A DNA stretch of 8,682 nucleotides from Nitrospirota bacterium. GTDB taxonomy: Bacteria > Nitrospirota > UBA9217. Location: positions 1 through 8,682 of the forward strand of contig DAIDTZ010000139.1 in the NCBI GenBank assembly GCA_027456925.1. Reading direction: 5' to 3'. A program made the position numbers and the translations under genes. Below the pieces are notes generated by a model. The model had not been told where the DNA came from, ran no database searches, and saw only the letters and a program-made list of their open reading frames with translations. Every line of letters begins with the position of its first letter. The stretch's first letter is position 1. Below are positions 5,671 through 8,682 of this stretch, one piece after another.

Positions 5671-7653
5671 ATGAGAGAAGACTTGAAATCCGTTGATCCG
5701 GCTGCGCAGGCGCTCCTCAAGGTTGGCGCACAGAAAAAAATAGAGACTTCGTTCGAACGCGCTGAGAAGCTGAAGCCCTGCCCTATCGGGCACCAGGGCG
5801 CCTGCTGCAAGATATGCCATATGGGCCCCTGCCGCCTGGTCGGCAAGGAAGACGAGGCCATGGGCGTCTGCGGCGCTTCCCTGCCGGTGGTGACGGCGAG
5901 GAACTTTGCGCGCATGGTGGCTGGGGGTACGGCTGCGCATTCGGACCATGCGAGGGATCTGGCGAACACTCTGCTTGCTGTTGCGCAGGGAGAGGCCAAA
6001 GACTTTCAGATAAAAGACGTTCGCAAGCTGAACCGCGTGGCCGGTTACCTCGGCATCAATGTCGAAGGCAAGTCCGTGAATGAGGTCGCCGAGAAGGTCG
6101 CGCTCAAGTTTCTGGAACAGTTCGGCCAACAGCGGGGCGAGCTTGCCTATTTGTCCCGCGCCCCCAAGAGGCGGCAGGAAATATGGAGAAAGCTCGGCAT
6201 CGCTCCGCGCGCCATCGACCGCGAAGTAGTGGAAATGATGCACCGCACGACGATGGGCGTTGACCAGGAAGCGAATAATATCATGCTCGGCGCCATGCGC
6301 GCGGCACTCGCTGACGGCTGGGGCGGGTCCATGATGGGAACGGATATATCGGACATTCTCTTCGGCACTCCCAAACCGGTCAAGTCAAGGGCCAGCCTCG
6401 ATGTATTTAAAGAAGATCATGTCAATCTCGTGGTGCATGGCCATGAGCCATCTTTTGCCGAGATGCTGGTGGTCGCATCGGAAGACAAGGAATTGGACGC
6501 CTATGCGAAGTCCAAGGGCGCCAAGGGTGTGAACCTCGTCGGCATGTGCTGTACGGCGAATGAAATTCTGGTACGGCATGGCATTGCCACGGCCGGCGGG
6601 TTCCTGCAGCAGGAACTCGGCCTTCTGACCGGAATGATCGAGGCTATGGTGGTGGATGTACAATGCATCATGCCCGCCATCGGGGAACTCGCCAAGAAAT
6701 ATCATACGAAGATCATTACGACGACGAACAAAGGAAAGATGAAGGACGCGATTCATATCGAGTATGAGGAGCATCACGCCCTGGAGCTTGCAAAGAAGGT
6801 CGTTCGTCTCGCAATCGACAATTTTCAAAACCGCAAGAAGGAAGATGTTGTTGCCTCCGTCGTCAATCCGGCCAATATGATTGCCGGGTTCTCCGACGAA
6901 TATATTGAATACATGCAAGGCGGCATGTATCGGGGTTCCTACCGCCCCTTGAACGATGCTATCATCGCGGGCCGCATTCGCGGCGTCGTCGGCCTCGCGG
7001 GTTGCAACAATCCCCGGATCTGCCAGGACAGCATGCATAACTTCCTGGCTCGTGAGCTTATCAAGAACGACGTCCTCGTTGTCCAAACCGGTTGCTCCGC
7101 TCATGCTTCGGCGAAAGCGGGCTATATGACTCCGGAGATGGCGCTTGAGAATGCGGGACCGGGGCTTCGCGAGGTTTGTGAGGCCATCGGCATTCCGCCG
7201 GTGCTCCATCTCGGATCCTGCGTCGATAACTCGCGCATCCTGACCATTGCGTCCCATATTGCGGAAGCGGGCGGGCTCGGTGACGACATCGGCGGTCTGC
7301 CTGCAGTCGGCATTGCCCCTGAGTGGATGAGCGAGAAGGCCATTGCTATTGGCACTTATTTCGCGGCATCCGGCGTGCCGGTTATCTTCGGCGCCGGCTC
7401 GCCCGTCAGCGCAAGCAAGACGCTGAAAGACATTATGGAAAACAAGTGGTGGGATATGGTGACTGCAGGGTTCTACTTTGAGGAAGATCCGGGAAAGATC
7501 CTCGAACTGGCGTTGAAACTCATCGACACCGCGCGGGAAAAACTGAAGATCCGCAAATACGAGTCGGGCCGTTTCGGCACCGAGCGTGTGCTCATGGATA
7601 TGGCGGCACGCCGTGCGGCTTCCTTTGCCGCGCCCCACGGAGAAAACACCTAA
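5671..7653 (+). CDS. cooS: Anaerobic Ni-Fe carbon monoxide dehydrogenase catalytic subunit CooS
   Basis: It catalyses CO + H2O to CO2 + 2 electrons + 2 H+ (reversible) in the cytoplasm as a homodimer. From ATG 5671 (AAAGGAG at 5651-5657) the protein has 660 residues, slightly longer than characterised CooS enzymes. An in-frame ATG at 5632 would add 13 residues but lacks a properly spaced ribosome binding site. Cluster ligands follow the family pattern: D-cluster C37 and C45; B-cluster C46, C49, C54, C67; C-cluster ligands probably H258, C294, C332, C445, C475 and C517. The motif MSEKAIAIGTYF holds the likely catalytic Lys (K556), and the proton-relay His pair H90/H93 is present in AAHSDH. All key residues are intact, so it should be active. 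No cooF, cooC or ACS gene is in the window; the neighbour upstream is the NuoEFG-like set, a possible electron acceptor. The gene has its own probable promoter and ends in a strong terminator. Confidence 0.96.
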   Translation: MREDLKSVDPAAQALLKVGAQKKIETSFERAEKLKPCPIGHQGACCKICHMGPCRLVGKEDEAMGVCGASLPVVTARNFARMVAGGTAAHSDHARDLANTLLAVAQGEAKDFQIKDVRKLNRVAGYLGINVEGKSVNEVAEKVALKFLEQFGQQRGELAYLSRAPKRRQEIWRKLGIAPRAIDREVVEMMHRTTMGVDQEANNIMLGAMRAALADGWGGSMMGTDISDILFGTPKPVKSRASLDVFKEDHVNLVVHGHEPSFAEMLVVASEDKELDAYAKSKGAKGVNLVGMCCTANEILVRHGIATAGGFLQQELGLLTGMIEAMVVDVQCIMPAIGELAKKYHTKIITTTNKGKMKDAIHIEYEEHHALELAKKVVRLAIDNFQNRKKEDVVASVVNPANMIAGFSDEYIEYMQGGMYRGSYRPLNDAIIAGRIRGVVGLAGCNNPRICQDSMHNFLARELIKNDVLVVQTGCSAHASAKAGYMTPEMALENAGPGLREVCEAIGIPPVLHLGSCVDNSRILTIASHIAEAGGLGDDIGGLPAVGIAPEWMSEKAIAIGTYFAASGVPVIFGAGSPVSASKTLKDIMENKWWDMVTAGFYFEEDPGKILELALKLIDTAREKLKIRKYESGRFGTERVLMDMAARRAASFAAPHGENT

Positions 7654-7674
7654 AACAGAGAGACACCATTTTCC

Positions 7675-7704
7675 AAGGAGAGGCTTTCGCCTCTCCTTTT
7701 TTTT
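7675..7704 (+). terminator. Intrinsic terminator after cooS
   Basis: A perfect 10-bp stem, AAGGAGAGGC (7675-7684) with GCCTCTCCTT (7689-7698), closes a TTTC loop and runs into eight T residues (7697-7704). It starts 21 nt after the cooS stop codon and should end the transcript, separating cooS from the next gene. Confidence 0.93.
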
Positions 7705-7963
7705 GTGCCGGGTAGTATGTTCGGCGCAGCCCCATGGAGGTGGCTGATGAGCGCAGCGCAATGACATCATCAGAGAAAGTTCTCAGCAGACAACGGAAGC
7801 TCGCAAATCTTTCTTTTGACTTTCGAGGTGAGTTGTTTGCAAGCGCTGCCAGCCGGATCGACCCATGCAAGCGCGTGGGCACTGATATGAGAAGGAAAAC
7901 CCGCAAGATTTGCTTACGCGCACATTGCTTGAAAAGCGGATTGATGCTATACTACACGACGGA
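7705..7963. other. Non-coding stretch between the cooS terminator and the PAQR gene
   Basis: No convincing gene is seen. A 77-codon open frame (7734-7967) has no recognisable motif and does not read like its neighbours. A 9-bp direct repeat TGCAAGCGC occurs at 7838-7846 and 7866-7874. The right end holds the candidate promoter of the next gene. Confidence 0.5.
7925..7953 (+). promoter_or_regulatory. Putative sigma70-type promoter of the PAQR gene
   Basis: TTGCTT (7925-7930) and TATACT (7948-7953) are separated by 17 nt, the ideal spacing. Transcription would start near 7960, only a few bases before the ATGATG at 7964-7969, implying a nearly leaderless mRNA. Confidence 0.45.
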
Positions 7964-8584
7964 ATGATGGATCGGGATGAGCGTCTCAATACGTTAACAC
8001 ATCTTATCGGCGCAGCGTTGGCGCTTGCCGGCCTCATCGTGCTCGTCGTCCTGGCGAGCCTACAGGGCGATCCTTGGAAAATCGTCAGCTTCAGTGTTTA
8101 CGGTGTCACCCTTGTGGCGCTTTACTTTTTTTCGACCGTTTATCACGGCATCCGCGGCAAGGCGAAAACAGTTTTTCAGAAACTCGATCATTCCGCCATT
8201 TACCTGCTCATAGCCGGAACCTATACGCCTTTTACGCTTGTCACTCTGCGGGGGCCCCGGGGATGGTTCATCTTTGGCGTTGTCTGGGGGCTGGCAATCG
8301 CGGGGATTGCGCAGGAAATTTTTTGGAAAACGAAGAAACGGGTCCTCTCGGTTGTCATTTACCTGCTCATGGGCTGGCTGGTCGTTCTTTTCATCCGCCC
8401 GCTTGTGCGAGCTTTGCCGGCAGCAGGTCTTGCCTGGATGATAGCCGGCGGTTTGTTCTATACTTTGGGTGTCGTTTTCTATGCCCTGGACAAAAAAATT
8501 CACCATGGTCACGGGGTATTCCATTTTTTCGTACTTGCCGGCAGCATCTGCCATTATATTGCCATATTTTTTTTCGTCCTCTGA
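7964..8584 (+). CDS. trhA: Hemolysin III / PAQR-family integral membrane protein (TrhA type)
   Basis: This is a seven-helix inner-membrane protein of the hemolysin III (YqfA/YplQ) branch of the PAQR family, linked to membrane fluidity homeostasis and proposed to be a metal-dependent hydrolase. Counted from ATG 7964 (206 residues), family motifs are ERLNTLTHLIGA near the N-terminus, S57-x3-H61 (STVYH), LDHSAIYLLIAGTYTPF (D75, H76) and H183-x3-H187 (HGVFH). S57, H61, D75, H183 and H187 match the putative zinc site. Hydrophobic segments fall at about 14-32, 40-60, 77-97, 101-119, 126-145, 154-175 and 184-204. The start is uncertain: ATG 7964 or 7967 gives the usual family length but only GACGGA directly in front, while a TTG at 7910 has GAAGGA 13 nt upstream and would add 18 residues. 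It is separated from cooS by a terminator and has no visible link to CO metabolism. Confidence 0.92.
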   Translation: MMDRDERLNTLTHLIGAALALAGLIVLVVLASLQGDPWKIVSFSVYGVTLVALYFFSTVYHGIRGKAKTVFQKLDHSAIYLLIAGTYTPFTLVTLRGPRGWFIFGVVWGLAIAGIAQEIFWKTKKRVLSVVIYLLMGWLVVLFIRPLVRALPAAGLAWMIAGGLFYTLGVVFYALDKKIHHGHGVFHFFVLAGSICHYIAIFFFVL

Positions 8585-8648
8585 TTTTTTGAACGATTCC
8601 TGTCATTACGGCCCCCAGGTAAAAAAGTTTAGAAACCAAAAATTTTCC

Positions 8649-8676
8649 TTGACATTATCTTTTTTATAGGTATCCT
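8649..8676 (+). promoter_or_regulatory. Promoter facing out of the right edge
   Basis: A perfect -35 box TTGACA (8649-8654) is followed after 16 nt by TATCCT (8671-8676). It lies in AT-rich DNA after the last gene and would start a transcript at about the window edge, so it probably drives the next gene outside the window. No clear terminator for the PAQR gene is seen between 8585 and 8648. Confidence 0.6.
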
Positions 8677-8682
8677 AATAAC

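Noticed and set aside
6385..7770. Long open frame (461 codons) on the minus strand opposite cooS
   Set aside because: It lies antisense to an intact, fully motif-supported cooS, runs through the terminator, and its translation shows no recognisable domain. Codon bias of GC-rich genes commonly opens such mirror frames.
7734..7967. A 77-codon open frame whose TGA overlaps the PAQR ATG (ATGA)
   Set aside because: The overlap suggests coupling, but the protein has no motif, codon use is unlike the neighbours, and no Shine-Dalgarno precedes the ATG at 7734. It cannot be excluded; conservation in relatives would decide.
1..8682. CRISPR arrays, tRNA/rRNA genes, insertion sequences or phage genes
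   Set aside because: No regularly spaced repeats, transposase motifs, terminal inverted repeats or tRNA-like cloverleaf sequences were seen on either strand.

Overview
The window reads as a piece of the chromosome of a strictly anaerobic bacterium. Coding regions are fairly GC-rich, while the intergenic stretches are clearly AT-rich. The content is an NAD(H)-linked iron-sulfur redox module of NuoE/NuoF/NuoG (HydC/HydB/HydA-like) type, followed by a Ni-Fe carbon monoxide dehydrogenase. This suits anaerobes with Wood-Ljungdahl or CO metabolism, such as Desulfobacterota, Nitrospirota or Firmicutes-like lineages. I cannot fix the phylum from the sequence alone; a Nitrospirota or Desulfobacterota member is my weak guess.

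Layout, all on the + strand. Positions 1-281 are an AT-rich control region with promoter-like hexamers and a small dyad. Positions 282-3238 hold three tightly packed genes: a NuoE-like [2Fe-2S] protein, a long bifurcation-type NuoF/HydB flavoprotein, and a 201-residue stand-alone protein that is a paralogue of the NuoF C-terminal Fe-S module. After a 132-nt gap comes a NuoG/FDH-alpha-like multi-cluster protein (start 3371). It is interrupted by an in-frame TAG at 5189-5191, and recognisable coding sequence continues in the same frame to 5530. A 140-nt spacer then carries a sigma70-like -10 box and a hairpin that covers the cooS Shine-Dalgarno sequence. cooS (5671-7653) follows and ends in a strong intrinsic terminator (7675-7704). 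The last gene, after a 310-nt non-coding stretch, is an unrelated hemolysin III/PAQR-family membrane protein (7964-8584). A good promoter at the right edge points out of the window.

How the parts may work together. NuoE plus NuoF would exchange electrons with NAD(H) at FMN, and the Fe-S paralogue and the NuoG-like protein would act as wiring. The NuoG-like protein lacks the Cys/Sec expected of a formate dehydrogenase at its molybdenum site and has no H-cluster domain, so the four-gene set has no obvious terminal catalytic subunit of its own. CooS, next door, lacks the usual CooF partner in this window. An NAD(H)-linked, possibly ferredoxin-coupled or bifurcating electron hub serving CODH is therefore an attractive inference, but it rests on adjacency. 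The most notable points are the duplicated stand-alone NuoF module, the amber codon in nuoG, the 143-nt out-of-phase nuoE/nuoF overlap and the occluded ribosome binding site of cooS.
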